A stretch of 51,874 nt of DNA. Source: Candidatus Nyctobacter psychrophilus (GTDB lineage Bacteria; Vulcanimicrobiota; Vulcanimicrobiia; Vulcanimicrobiales; Vulcanimicrobiaceae). This document shows positions 8,356 through 17,003 of this stretch, piece after piece. Location: positions 1-51,874 of the forward strand of contig JACRTY010000006.1 in NCBI GenBank assembly GCA_014305025.1, in the 5' to 3' direction. The position numbers and the translations under genes are program-made. Every line of letters starts with the position of its first letter. Position 1 is the stretch's first letter. Under the pieces are notes generated by a model. That model was not told where the DNA came from. It worked only from the letters and a program-made list of their open reading frames with translations, and made no database searches.

Positions 8356-9227
8356 GCGTCGCCGAACGAGCGCGCTTCGTGCTCGCGCAGCCAGTCACCC
8401 AAGAAGTTTAGGGCGCAGACCGTCCCCAGTATCGCGAAGCCGGGCGGCAAAATTAACCAGTACGCTTGCGCAAAAAGATCGCTCTGCGCACTCGAGAGGA
8501 GATTGCCCCAAGACGGCGTCGGCGCGCGTACCCCGATGCCGAGATAGGACAGCGCGGTTTCGGCGAGCATGGCGCTGGCGACCATGAACGTCGTCGTCGT
8601 AATGACCGTGCCCGCGGCATTGGGCACGAGGTGCATGAAGATGATGCGCCGGTCCCCGGCGCCCACCGCGCGTGCTGCCTCAACGTACACGCGTTCCTTC
8701 AACGTCAGCAGTTCGCCGCGCACCAGGCGCGCCGGCTGCAGCCATGACGTTGCGCCGATGACGAGCATGAGCGCCACGACGTTGCCGTGGAACATCGCGG
8801 CCAAGAAAAGTAAGAGAAACAACGTGGGCACGCTGAGCAGGACGTCGACGATCCGCATCAGCGCCGTATCGAGCCATCCGCCGTAGTAGCCGCAGAGCGC
8901 GCCGTACACGGTGCCGATGAGCATCGCGACCAGCGCTGCAACGGCCCCGACCACGAGCGTGATCCGCCCACCGATCAGCAGGCGCATGAATTCGTCGCGC
9001 CCTAAGCCGTCGGTGCCGAGCCAATGCACGGCGCCCGGCGGATCGTATGCGTGCGTGACGTTGGTCGCGTACGCATCGACGTGCAGCACGAATGGAACGA
9101 GCGCGCAGGCCGCGACGGTGATCATCAGCCACCCCAGACTAAGAGCTGTGATGCCGCTCGGCCGCCGACGCACGGTGTTCGGGGTGAACGCTTCCTCCGC
9201 CGCAAACGCTACGGTCGCTTCGCTCAC
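8352..9227 (-). CDS. ABC transporter permease, DppC/OppC type
   Basis: An inner-membrane permease subunit of 291 residues. I start it at GTG 9227-9225, which overlaps the dppB stop as GTGA; a longer frame to 9359 would read through dppB and encodes non-membrane sequence. It has an N-terminal cytoplasmic segment, a first TM helix (about 30-50), the family element HWLGTDGLGRDEFMRLLIGG, and five further TM helices. The EAA loop is seen as YVEAARAVGAGDRRIIFMHL, which docks the ATPase. It works as a heterodimer with the DppB-type subunit. Confidence 0.9.
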   Translation of the reverse strand: MSEATVAFAAEEAFTPNTVRRRPSGITALSLGWLMITVAACALVPFVLHVDAYATNVTHAYDPPGAVHWLGTDGLGRDEFMRLLIGGRITLVVGAVAALVAMLIGTVYGALCGYYGGWLDTALMRIVDVLLSVPTLFLLLFLAAMFHGNVVALMLVIGATSWLQPARLVRGELLTLKERVYVEAARAVGAGDRRIIFMHLVPNAAGTVITTTTFMVASAMLAETALSYLGIGVRAPTPSWGNLLSSAQSDLFAQAYWLILPPGFAILGTVCALNFLGDWLREHEARSFGDA

Positions 9228-10177
9228 GAAACCTGCACCCGGGGATCGACGACCGCATAGAGCGCGTCGGCGAGCAGATTTCCCGCAATCACAAGGACCG
9301 CGGTGATGAGGGTCATGCCGAGCAACGTCGAGTAGTCGCGATCGACCGCCGACTGCCAAAAGAGCTGCCCCATGCCGGGATAGGCGAAGATTTGCTCGGT
9401 GATGACGGCGCCGCCGAAGAGCGCCGGAACCGTTCCACCGAGCAGGGTGATGAACGGAATCAGTGCGTTACGCAAGGTGTGCCGAAAGAGAACCGTACGC
9501 ATCGGTAATCCCTTGGCGACGGCGGTTCGCGTATAGTCCTCGCGCAACTGCTCGATCATGCTGCCGCGGATGTAGCGGCTCCAGGCGGCGAGCGACACGA
9601 TCGCGAGCGTCGCGGCCGGCAGGACCAAATGCGCGATGCGGGACGGCCAGTCGAACGCGAGCGTGTCTAGCGTTTGCAAACCGCCGACCGGCAGCCACTT
9701 CAAGTTGACGGCGAAAAATGCGATCAAGAGCGTGCCGAACCAGAACGTCGGCATCGACCAGGCGATAAAAACGAAGACGCTAGCTGCGCGGTCGAAACCT
9801 TGATTGCGGCGATAGGCTTGATAGACGCCGAGCGGCACCGCGCAGGCGATCGAGACGATCAGCGCACAGCCCATCAGGAGAACCGTTTGCGGCAGCCGCT
9901 CCGCGATTAGCGTGAGCACCGGACGCTGCCGAACGTACGAATAGCCGAGATCACCGTGCGCCAGCGCGGCCAGCCACGCGCCGTACTGCTGCGGCCACGG
10001 TTTATCGAGGCCGAGTTCGTGCGTGATCTGCGCGATCTGCGCGGGCGTCGCCCGTTCCCCCGCCAACGCCAAGACGGGACCGCCGGGCGCCAAGTGCAGC
10101 AACGCGAATGTCAGGATCGTGACGCCGAGGACCGTCGGAATCGCCAGCAACAACCGGCGTACGACGAAAGCGGTCAA
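9224..10177 (-). CDS. ABC transporter permease, DppB/OppB type
   Basis: A 317-residue inner-membrane protein with the typical start FVVRRLLLAIPTVLGVTILT, six TM helices and the family sequences DYTRTAVAKGLPMRTVLFRH (EAA loop) and GGAVITEQIFAYPGMGQLFW near the C-terminus. It forms the translocation pore with the DppC-type protein encoded downstream. The gene begins only 10 bases after the stop of a PemK-like toxin gene and has no obvious promoter of its own, so it may be co-transcribed with the toxin-antitoxin pair. Substrate class (peptides or nickel/other oligomers) cannot be settled without the ATPases. Confidence 0.9.
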   Translation of the reverse strand: MTAFVVRRLLLAIPTVLGVTILTFALLHLAPGGPVLALAGERATPAQIAQITHELGLDKPWPQQYGAWLAALAHGDLGYSYVRQRPVLTLIAERLPQTVLLMGCALIVSIACAVPLGVYQAYRRNQGFDRAASVFVFIAWSMPTFWFGTLLIAFFAVNLKWLPVGGLQTLDTLAFDWPSRIAHLVLPAATLAIVSLAAWSRYIRGSMIEQLREDYTRTAVAKGLPMRTVLFRHTLRNALIPFITLLGGTVPALFGGAVITEQIFAYPGMGQLFWQSAVDRDYSTLLGMTLITAVLVIAGNLLADALYAVVDPRVQVS

Positions 10178-10187
10178 GGCTAGCGCG

Positions 10188-10544
10188 TCAAGGCAGGACG
10201 ATCGGCATCCCGATCGTTTCGACGATCTGCTCTCGAATGCGCCGCAACTGCTCCGCCGTTATGCGCGACGGTGTTTGGCGGATGCGTCTCTTTGAAGTCG
10301 TTGTGACCGAGTGCGATACGGCATAGCACCTCTTGGTGCACCCGTTCTCCTTTGTGGGCCGCAGTTCGACCGATAATGACCGCATGGAAAGTTCACGGTC
10401 TTCGGTGATCGGAACCAGGACCACATTCGCGTAGTCTTCATCGAAAAGGCGTGTATCTTCCACAACGATTGCGGGCCGTACTTTGTTGGCTTCTTTCGGG
10501 AAAGCGTCGCGCCAGTCGACGACGACGATGTCCCCAGGGCGCAA
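10188..10544 (-). CDS. PemK/MazF-family toxin (endoribonuclease)
   Basis: A 118-residue protein whose N-terminus RPGDIVVVDWRDAF and following VRPAIVVEDT match the SH3-like PemK/MazF fold (consensus GDIxxVD... RPAlVvs), with VVLVPITED as the next strand. Family members are sequence-specific mRNA interferases held by their antitoxin. The start is TTG 10544, two bases after the antitoxin stop. The C-terminal half is Arg/Lys-rich, with a predicted final helix IRQTPSRITAEQLRRIREQI, a usual MazF feature. The reading frame looks intact, unlike the two other toxin genes of the window. The dppB gene follows after 10 bases. Confidence 0.8.
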   Translation of the reverse strand: MRPGDIVVVDWRDAFPKEANKVRPAIVVEDTRLFDEDYANVVLVPITEDRELSMRSLSVELRPTKENGCTKRCYAVSHSVTTTSKRRIRQTPSRITAEQLRRIREQIVETIGMPIVLP

Positions 10545-10546
10545 TC

Positions 10547-10792
10547 TCAGATTTCGGCGCTGGGGGTGCCGACCTCATCATAGAAGGCCTGCCCTTCGCG
10601 TGAAGATCGCACGTATGCGCCGACTGCTTTGCTCTCTGCCCGGATGCGCTGGCGACGAAGTGCCCGAGCGTGATCTGACGCGATCAACCGCAGGTAGGTG
10701 CGCAGCGGAACGCCTTGGGCGGCGGCGGCCTCTTTAAGGATCTGCCGGACGCCGGGGTCTAACCTAACCGAGAGGGGCGTATTTGCTGCCAT
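10547..10792 (-). CDS. antitoxin of the PemK-like module (ribbon-helix-helix type)
   Basis: An 81-residue protein from ATG 10792: MAANTPLSVRLDPGVRQILK, a ribbon-helix-helix beta-strand and first helix, followed by AAQGVPLRTYLRLIASDHA for helix two. The C-terminal part is basic and then acidic, as expected for a toxin-wrapping tail. A TTG start at 10834 is possible, but a promoter (TTGTCT-17-TACAAT) covers that segment, so ATG 10792 is preferred. Antitoxin-first order, then the toxin after 2 bases. Confidence 0.75.
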   Translation of the reverse strand: MAANTPLSVRLDPGVRQILKEAAAAQGVPLRTYLRLIASDHARALRRQRIRAESKAVGAYVRSSREGQAFYDEVGTPSAEI

Positions 10793-10805
10793 CTTCACAC
10801 CGCGG

Positions 10806-10834
10806 ATTGTAACACTAGGCGAACTACAAGACAA
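10806..10834 (-). promoter_or_regulatory. sigma70-like promoter of the PemK-type module
   Basis: Minus strand: -35 TTGTCT (10834-10829), 17-base spacer, -10 TACAAT (10811-10806). Transcription would begin near 10799, a few bases upstream of the antitoxin ATG at 10792. It may also serve the dpp operon, as no terminator is visible before dppB. Confidence 0.5.
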
Positions 10835-10925
10835 GACTTCACGCAGAAGCTACGGAAACGCCGCACTTACCGCGGCCGGCAGCGGGATCGCGCATGCTAA
10901 GACGAGCGGGTTAGCAAAACTGGCC

Positions 10926-12452
10926 TCACCAGCGATAACCGGCGAGCGCGTCCCACTGGTACGGTTGCGTGCCGTCCCAGGCGAAGAAACACTCGCCAAG
11001 CGCTCCGACTGCTTTGCTCGTCGTCAGCGAGGCGGTGATCTCATCGGCGGGCGGATAGCCGTTGCGGCCCTCCGCGGTCGTTTGGCCGCCGATGCTGATC
11101 GGAATCGAACGGCGCGCGACGTACGCAAGTTTTGCGTATGACGCGCGCAGTAAGAGGTCGACTTGGGCCGGGTTCGTTGGCTTGCGGCGCATCATCCGCC
11201 AGTACGCCATCGGTTGCAGGACGCTGCTGTAGCGCGCGATCTGAGCGTACGGGTACAGCCGTTGCGTCAGGTGTTCGAGGTACGGGTCTTCAACCGTTGC
11301 GACCAGGAGGTACGCCGGTCCGAGCGCCGCGCGCAGCGACTCCATGTATTGCCATAGGGCGCTAGGGCCCTGCGGCGCCCCACCCATGAACTCATCGCCG
11401 CGTTCGACGTCGATCGCGAGACCGGTCAGCGGCGTCCCGTGCGCCGTGCGATAGTAGGCTGTTCGGACGCTTTGCTGCAGGTCTTCGAAGCTTGTGTCGC
11501 GCGGCACCGTCCAGCCGATCGTGCCGATGCCGTGCGCGGCGAGACCGTCGATGATTGCGTCGATCGTCGGCTTGGCTTCCGGCGTCACCTCCCAATACGC
11601 GCCGTACGCCGTACGCAACTCGACGTAGTGCAAACCCGCGCGCACGGCTTGCGCAACGATGGCGTTCGGATCGTAGTGCTTGTAGTAGATCGGGTCGATG
11701 GGATTGGTCGTGAAGAACAGCCACATCGCTTTGCCGGCCGCGTTCGATACCGTCGTCACCGGCGGCGTTGCCAGCGTCGCGATCGGGCCGAGGTTCACGG
11801 GCCCGTGATCGGCGCGGTAAAGGACGTATCGGTAGTGCTTCCCCGGTTGCACGCTCGTATCGCGATATGTCGAACTCGGCCCGGCGATTACTTCCAAGGT
11901 GCGGAGCTGGCCCCGGCCGTCGATTCGCACAACACGCGCCGTGACCCGTTCTTGTGGGAACCAGCCGAGTTGGATCGCGTGCGGCCCAAGCGCCTGCGCG
12001 ACAACGCGTTGCCCCCGCCACGTGCGCGTGTCCGTGCGCGCGCTGACTTTGCCCAGCCGCGGCACGTTGACGCGAATCGTCATCACCAGCGGCCCGTCGC
12101 GACGCGTTTTTAGGATCGCCGCAGGCTGGCCGTACCGCAGCCGCGTCTGCCATTGCACGTAACCGTCGTGCGACAGATAGTCCACGTCGCTGTTGGCCAT
12201 GATGCGCGTCGGCTTGCCGGCCGCGTCAAAGAATTTCGTAACGACGAGCCAGCGCGCGTTCCCGTCGGGATCGAAGCCGAGAGGCCGGGCATCGAGCCGA
12301 ACACGCACGGCGGGCTCGCCGAAATAGACTGGCCCCGTCAGGGTAGGTGCGGGTGTTGGAGCGGCCGTTGCGGACGGCGAGGCGGCCGTTGCGGACGTTG
12401 GCGCAGTTGCGGCCAGCCACAGCAACATGCCAAGAAGTAAGGGGGGCAACAT
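10926..12452 (-). CDS. exported protein with FnIII-like region and TIM-barrel glycosidase-like C-terminus
   Basis: A 508-residue protein with a signal peptide (about 1-23) and a short Ala/Thr/Pro/Ser-rich linker containing a small duplicated stretch. Residues ~40-140 look like a beta-sandwich (DGNARWLVVTKFFDAAGKPT), ~145-230 like a fibronectin-III-type domain (VVRIDGRGQLRTLEVI, YRDTSVQPGKHYRYVLYRAD), and ~240-508 like a (beta/alpha)8 barrel with GLHYVELRTAYGAYWEVT, GIGTIGWTVPRDTSFEDLQQ and a possible acidic active site in LTGLAIDVERGDEF. The last part resembles glycoside-hydrolase/transglycosidase-type barrels, but I cannot name the family or substrate. It is co-oriented with TonB receptor 2 upstream, 75 bases apart. 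Confidence 0.6.
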   Translation of the reverse strand: MLPPLLLGMLLWLAATAPTSATAASPSATAAPTPAPTLTGPVYFGEPAVRVRLDARPLGFDPDGNARWLVVTKFFDAAGKPTRIMANSDVDYLSHDGYVQWQTRLRYGQPAAILKTRRDGPLVMTIRVNVPRLGKVSARTDTRTWRGQRVVAQALGPHAIQLGWFPQERVTARVVRIDGRGQLRTLEVIAGPSSTYRDTSVQPGKHYRYVLYRADHGPVNLGPIATLATPPVTTVSNAAGKAMWLFFTTNPIDPIYYKHYDPNAIVAQAVRAGLHYVELRTAYGAYWEVTPEAKPTIDAIIDGLAAHGIGTIGWTVPRDTSFEDLQQSVRTAYYRTAHGTPLTGLAIDVERGDEFMGGAPQGPSALWQYMESLRAALGPAYLLVATVEDPYLEHLTQRLYPYAQIARYSSVLQPMAYWRMMRRKPTNPAQVDLLLRASYAKLAYVARRSIPISIGGQTTAEGRNGYPPADEITASLTTSKAVGALGECFFAWDGTQPYQWDALAGYRW

Positions 12453-12475
12453 ATGAGCGTCACTCTTTATAAAGG

Positions 12476-12499
12476 GGGGCGATGCTCTCGCACCGCCCC
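12476..12499 (-). terminator. possible hairpin terminator after TonB receptor 2
   Basis: Between the TonB receptor stop (12528) and the next start (12452) the minus strand can form a GGGGCG/CGCCCC stem with a 12-base loop, followed by CCTTTATAAA. The stem is short and the U-tract weak, so read-through is likely. Confidence 0.35.
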
Positions 12500-12527
12500 T
12501 CGGGTCGGGATCAGGTGCCGACGTCCA

Positions 12528-15389
12528 TCAGAACTTGAGACTCATGAATCCTTCGAAGGTGCGCGGCGACTGCGTGATGTTCTGGTAGATGTATCCCACG
12601 GGCGCTATCGTTCCCGACTGCGGTCCATTTTGTCCCGAGCATCCGGAGCCGAGTCCAGTGGCCAGAGCCGAGTCCTGCGAATTGAAGCACGGAGTAGTTC
12701 CGTGCTGGTTGTTTGAGACGTTCTGAATGTTCAGACCAATTGTTACGTTCTTGTTGATCTCACGCAAGATGGTTGTGTTGAGATACCAATAACCCGACCC
12801 GATTGCTTCCGGCGCCAGCACAGGGTGCGGATCAGTCGTGCCGCAGAAGCCAGGCTGGCTATACTGGTTGTAGGGAAGAAGGTTGCCATTTTTGTCTTCG
12901 GGGATGCAGCCGCCCGCATTATAAAACGTATCGACCGCGTAGTAGGCCACCGGTAAGATATGCCACCCATGGCTATGCACGTCGAGCGTCGCCGTGCCGG
13001 CGAACAATGGCGTCTGGTAGCCGCGTACGAAAAGCCCCTTCTGCAGGAATTGGTCCAGCAGTGGAAAGCCAATGAACGACACCTGCCCACCGGAAATCGC
13101 GGACACCTGGGTCCAGTAGTTGTTGTAAGAGCCGGACAACCACAGCGACGCGCCTACGGGACGGTTATCTACGTGGTTGAAACCAAGTTCGGCGCCGAAC
13201 GAACGTATTTTCGTGTTGTTAGAGAGCGTCGGGTTCCCGTAATTAGGGATATTTGTGCCCGGTTTGAAGCCGATAAACGGTGTGTACGAGGAGAGGTAGT
13301 TATCGGACTCGCGGTAATATGGCCCGACCTTCAATGTCGTGTTGGCATCGAAGTCTCGCTCGTACTGGAAATCCGTTACATTGTTTCGAACGGGTTGATA
13401 AGCCAGCGGGCCGTTAAGCTGTGGATCGTACGTTGACGAGTGCAGTCGGTAAACGAACTCCGTTCCGATAAATTGCAGCGAGTCGGCAAATGAGTACCGC
13501 AAGGCATCCCGCGACGTCAGGCGATACGTTCCAAGGATCGACGGTGCGAAGTAACCGGTGGAAACGGGGCCGCCCGCATAACCGGGGACGCCGTAGAAAA
13601 TGCGTGAGTAACGCAGGCCCGGCTCAAGGGTCAAACGTCCAAGGTTCGCCGAGGCGGAAACGTAGGCGTAGGGGACGTGCGTGGGGATGTCGGTGTAGGC
13701 ATTGATGCAGGGGTAGCTCGCATCGTGGCCGTTGCAAGAACCCACGTTCTTACCCGGAAAGTTGAACTTGTTGAGATAGCGCACGTCGCGCAGTTGGGAA
13801 TCAAATTCCTGTCCGAGCCCAGCGCGCACGATGAGGTTTGGGTTCGGGGTTAGCGTATAATCCAAAGCCCCGAAATAGTTGTTGCCGCGACGATCTTGAT
13901 AGTAGTCACCTAAATCCTGTGTGCAGGCCGAGCCGCTCATAGCGGCGACTGGAAGCGGAGAACCCGGCGCATATGGGTACGATGGACAGCCCGAGTCGAC
14001 CGAGGTTCCTCCTCCCGGCACGTTGTTGCTTGCCGAGTTCACGTCGGTCAGCGTTTGATTGAAAATGTACTCATTGAAATTTTCGGCAAAGCGAAGCGCC
14101 AGGCTCGACTTGTCGTTGATCACGTGGTTCAACTGAATCTTGCCGATGCCCGAATAGTGGCCAAGGTAGTTACCCTGTCCGTTGTTTAGCCGCGTAAAGT
14201 ACAATCCGAGCGGGCAAGGTTGACCGTTGGGCGCCTTCCCGCCGCTGCCGTTCGTCGACGTCCCCTGGCCGCCGGTCGAGCCTGGACAAGGTGCCAAAGC
14301 CAGGAGAGGACCAGTCGTAGCCACTTCACCGTAGGAAACGTTGTCGTCAAATACGCCGTTTTGATACAGGAATTGGATGTCGTCTTTGGTCGTAGGGTGA
14401 TAGTGGATGTTTCCTACGATGTCGGTCGTGTTTATAAATCCAGGGTTGCCGGAACCGACGCCAATTTCACTGAGCGGAAAATTGGCGGCGTAATTGCCGG
14501 CCCAGTACTGGTTGTCAGAAGCCGCTTGGTCATAGCCGAAGTACCACGAGAGGCGCTTATTCGAAGTTGCGCCGCCGTACTCGGCACGCGAAAGAAAGTT
14601 GAAGGATGGCGCTGTACTGCCGACCGAGATGTTGCCGAAGCCGGGATAGCTGCCCGTCTTGATGACGGAATTGATTATCCCTAACCCGTTACCGGCGTTT
14701 TGCGCTGACAAACCGCCCGTATAGACCTCGACGTTCGATATGCCCAGGTCGGTCAGATTGGTCGTAAAAAATCCAGTGATGCGCTCGGTGATCGGGATGC
14801 CGTCGAGTTCGTACCCGTTATCAACGTCGTAGCCACCGCGGATTGACGGTTCGGCTGGGTACGCGCCGCCGATAGGCGTCACACCCGGCACGGTCTCCAG
14901 ATACTGATAGACCGTGCGGTGAAGATTATCGCCGCCGGTAGCGGCGTTGAGTTGCGCGCCGCTTACGTTGTAGACGTCCGTTCCGGTATAGGGTTTGAAC
15001 AGGCTCCCGGGATTACGAGCGCTGACCTGCGCGATCTTGCGCAGTTCTTTCTTCAGTTTTTGATCGACCCGCGAGACAATGTCTTGCTGGATCGTGATGC
15101 CCGTGACGCTTAACGATTCGTAGCCGTTTTCTTCGAACGATATCGTGTAGGTGTCCGGAATTAACGCTTGCAGCGCATAAAAGCCTCGCGCATCCGTCGT
15201 CGCCGTGCTGGACCCCGTCGGTGCGGTCGCCGTAACCTTGACGCCCACCAGTGGCTGACCCGTGTCGCCGTCCGTAACCGTTCCAGTCAGGGTTCCGGTG
15301 GTGCCGGCGGTCGACGGCGCGAGCATCGCCAAGAGCAACAACGCAACGACACTGCAGAGGCGCCCCCAGATGGTGACCTGAGCTTTCAT
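12528..15389 (-). CDS. TonB-dependent receptor with carboxypeptidase-regulatory-like domain
   Basis: A 953-residue protein from ATG 15389, chosen because it has a GGAG ribosome-binding site 8 bases upstream and opens a proper signal peptide (MKAQVTIWGRLCSVVALLLL...). The longer frame to 15545 adds non-signal sequence. Mature protein: CarboxypepD_reg domain (about 30-110, VTDGDTGQPLVGVKVTATAP), plug (about 130-260; SIRGGYDVDNGYELDGIPIT and GLSAQNAGNGLGIINSVIKT are classical plug elements), then a large beta-barrel ending in FEGFMSLKF with the terminal Phe used for outer-membrane assembly. Likely imports an unknown large ligand. Paralogous in architecture to the receptor at 4305-6698. Confidence 0.9.
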   Translation of the reverse strand: MKAQVTIWGRLCSVVALLLLAMLAPSTAGTTGTLTGTVTDGDTGQPLVGVKVTATAPTGSSTATTDARGFYALQALIPDTYTISFEENGYESLSVTGITIQQDIVSRVDQKLKKELRKIAQVSARNPGSLFKPYTGTDVYNVSGAQLNAATGGDNLHRTVYQYLETVPGVTPIGGAYPAEPSIRGGYDVDNGYELDGIPITERITGFFTTNLTDLGISNVEVYTGGLSAQNAGNGLGIINSVIKTGSYPGFGNISVGSTAPSFNFLSRAEYGGATSNKRLSWYFGYDQAASDNQYWAGNYAANFPLSEIGVGSGNPGFINTTDIVGNIHYHPTTKDDIQFLYQNGVFDDNVSYGEVATTGPLLALAPCPGSTGGQGTSTNGSGGKAPNGQPCPLGLYFTRLNNGQGNYLGHYSGIGKIQLNHVINDKSSLALRFAENFNEYIFNQTLTDVNSASNNVPGGGTSVDSGCPSYPYAPGSPLPVAAMSGSACTQDLGDYYQDRRGNNYFGALDYTLTPNPNLIVRAGLGQEFDSQLRDVRYLNKFNFPGKNVGSCNGHDASYPCINAYTDIPTHVPYAYVSASANLGRLTLEPGLRYSRIFYGVPGYAGGPVSTGYFAPSILGTYRLTSRDALRYSFADSLQFIGTEFVYRLHSSTYDPQLNGPLAYQPVRNNVTDFQYERDFDANTTLKVGPYYRESDNYLSSYTPFIGFKPGTNIPNYGNPTLSNNTKIRSFGAELGFNHVDNRPVGASLWLSGSYNNYWTQVSAISGGQVSFIGFPLLDQFLQKGLFVRGYQTPLFAGTATLDVHSHGWHILPVAYYAVDTFYNAGGCIPEDKNGNLLPYNQYSQPGFCGTTDPHPVLAPEAIGSGYWYLNTTILREINKNVTIGLNIQNVSNNQHGTTPCFNSQDSALATGLGSGCSGQNGPQSGTIAPVGYIYQNITQSPRTFEGFMSLKF

Positions 15390-15557
15390 TCGTCCGCTCC
15401 ATTCCTGAACCGGCCGAAACGCTGCTCGAGAAGCATCGCGCTCCGGCACTAGAAAAAGAAAAGCAAACGACGTGACCACACGCGCGTTCGCTGAACCGAT
15501 AAATGTTGGCACAAAGGCACGGGTTCCTGCTTGGGAAGCCGCCACCGGGCACCGAGA

Positions 15558-15773
15558 TTATTCGCTCGAGGACATCACTCGGGTGGCCCTTCCGCAGCAG
15601 CAACGCGCTCTGCCGTCCATCCCAGTGTCAGCCGTACGAACGCTGCCGACGGCTTCCAGCGCGGACGCTACCGAAAGCGCGCGCCGTTCGGCCTGCGCGA
15701 TGGCGTCGATCAGCGCATCGGAGCTCGGCTCGCCGAACAAGATCGCAAGCAGTGCCGAGGTATCGAGAACCAC
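15558..15773 (-). pseudogene. truncated PIN-domain (VapC-like) toxin
   Basis: Starts GTG 15773 and reads MVLDTSALLAILFGEPSSDA followed by a helix with AERRALSVASALEA, a clear PIN-domain N-terminus with the first catalytic Asp (residue 4) and the conserved Glu of the S/A-x-x-x-E element. After about residue 41 the homology stops; the rest is Cys/Arg-rich and ends at 71 residues, while PIN toxins are about 125-135. No frame downstream supplies the NFGDC/AxxA second half, so the gene is 3'-truncated. It lies directly after an antitoxin remnant. Confidence 0.7.
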
Positions 15774-16004
15774 TTATGACGGCAAGCCGGCTTCGTCGTA
15801 ACCGAGAATTTCATCGGCCGAATGAGCGTCGAGAACCGGAAGCGCTGCCGTTCGCGCGAGGATGCGGCGAACCGCTGCGCGGTCGATTCGCTCCACGCGA
15901 GGTTCCCCGGTAGCGGGCACTTTCCCCAACGCGATGGCATCCTGCACCGGCACGATCGCGACAAGGTCTCTTCCGTTTCTCTGAACTACGAGCTGGCCAA
16001 CTCC
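15774..16004 (-). pseudogene. N-terminally truncated antitoxin (Phd/YefM or VapB-like) of the PIN module
   Basis: A 76-codon frame with no start codon, beginning immediately after the TGA of the SIS gene and in the same frame: LVVQRNGRDLVAIVPVQDA, later ARTAALPVLDAHSADEILGY, then DEAGLPS and TAA at 15776-15774. The middle strand and the DEILGYDExGLP tail are typical of antitoxins partnered with PIN toxins. About 20-25 N-terminal residues (the DNA-binding start) are missing, apparently lost where this segment joins the end of the SIS gene. A start at an internal GTG would give only a toxin-binding tail. Confidence 0.65.
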
Positions 16005-17003
16005 TCAGATCATCGTCTTCGTAAGGCCGCGAGGCGCATCGCTCTCGACGAAGCGAGCGCGGCCCACGTGGAGAGCGAGCATCTGCGCCGCGACCAGCCA
16101 CGCCAGCGTGTTGAACGCGATGCCCACGACCGGGCCGAGCACGGGAATGTCACCGAGCCGGCCGCCGAAGACGTAGCGCAAACTCTCCGCCTGTAACGCC
16201 TCGCGCATCGGACGGTTGACGATCTCGCGCGAATGTTCGTCGACGATGCCGATGATGGCGCAGGCGGCGTCGAGCATCGCGGCGCTGCCGTGGCGAAACT
16301 CACCGGCCGAGAAACCCTCGGCATGAATATAACTGGCTTCCTTGAGTTTGAGCGCACATTCCTCGGCGACGGGCACGCCGTAACTGACGGCCACGATGAC
16401 GACGCTGCGCCGGCGAGCGATGCGCGCAGCGGCGTCGGCCATGATGTCCACGCCTTCACCGTCCAGCCAGCCGCGCACGTCTTCTGCAGTTTCGATAAGG
16501 GTCGCGGCGTTGCGCGAGTGCGCGTCGGCGATCAAGCCCGCCGCCCACAGGAGAATGGCGGCGGTCGCCGTCACGCTTTTGCTTGCGGGAACCGCGAGCT
16601 CCAGGCCCGCGCCGACGTCGATGACGACCTGCGCCCTTTCGCCCAAAGGCGAATCCGGAGTGTTGGTCAACGCGATGAGTTCCTTGGGGCGCAAAAGCTC
16701 GACCGCTTCCAGGATGTCGGCGGAACGCCCGCTCTGCGAACACGCGATGACGATCGCGTCGCGATACGCCGCGTTGTCGAGCGGCGCCTCGCTTGCCGCC
16801 AAAGCATGGGCCCGCAATCCGCGCCGCCGCAAGGCGAGCGCCCCGAGCTGCGCCATGAACAGCGAACTGCCGCTGCCGAGCAAGACGACGTCGCGGCCGC
16901 GAATGGCACGCGCGAGCGTCTGCGCCTTGTCCGATTCGGCGATGCGGCGCCACACGTCGGGCTGTTCGCGAATCTCGCGTTCGAAGTTGACCCCGAGCAT
17001 CAT
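16005..17003 (-). CDS. SIS-domain sugar isomerase, GlmS C-terminal-domain-like
   Basis: A 332-residue protein with two SIS folds: REQPDVWRRIAESDK, then VVLLGSGSSLFMAQLGALAL and VIACSQSGRSADILEAVELL in the first, and a second repeat around VVIVAVSYGVPVAEECALKL and EGFSAGEFRHGSAAMLD. It matches the isomerase half of glucosamine-6-phosphate synthase without the glutaminase domain, i.e. an AgaS/FrlB/GlmS-like ketose-aldose isomerase or deaminase of phospho-aminosugars. Its ATG overlaps the stop of the DacB gene (ATGA), pointing to a role in amino-sugar recycling with cell-wall turnover. The C-terminus ...APRGLTKTMI abuts an antitoxin remnant in frame. Confidence 0.8.
   Translation of the reverse strand: MMLGVNFEREIREQPDVWRRIAESDKAQTLARAIRGRDVVLLGSGSSLFMAQLGALALRRRGLRAHALAASEAPLDNAAYRDAIVIACSQSGRSADILEAVELLRPKELIALTNTPDSPLGERAQVVIDVGAGLELAVPASKSVTATAAILLWAAGLIADAHSRNAATLIETAEDVRGWLDGEGVDIMADAAARIARRRSVVIVAVSYGVPVAEECALKLKEASYIHAEGFSAGEFRHGSAAMLDAACAIIGIVDEHSREIVNRPMREALQAESLRYVFGGRLGDIPVLGPVVGIAFNTLAWLVAAQMLALHVGRARFVESDAPRGLTKTMI

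Noticed and set aside
12355..12410. Tandem repeat gcggccgttgcggacg in the exported protein gene
   Set aside because: Only two copies of about 16 bases, encoding an Ala/Ser/Pro linker; ordinary low-complexity slippage.
15390..15557. Cobalamin riboswitch in front of TonB receptor 2 (AGCAGGAACCCGTGCC resembles the B12 box)
   Set aside because: The other conserved parts of the ~200-base aptamer are missing and only 168 bases are available; a chance match is more likely.
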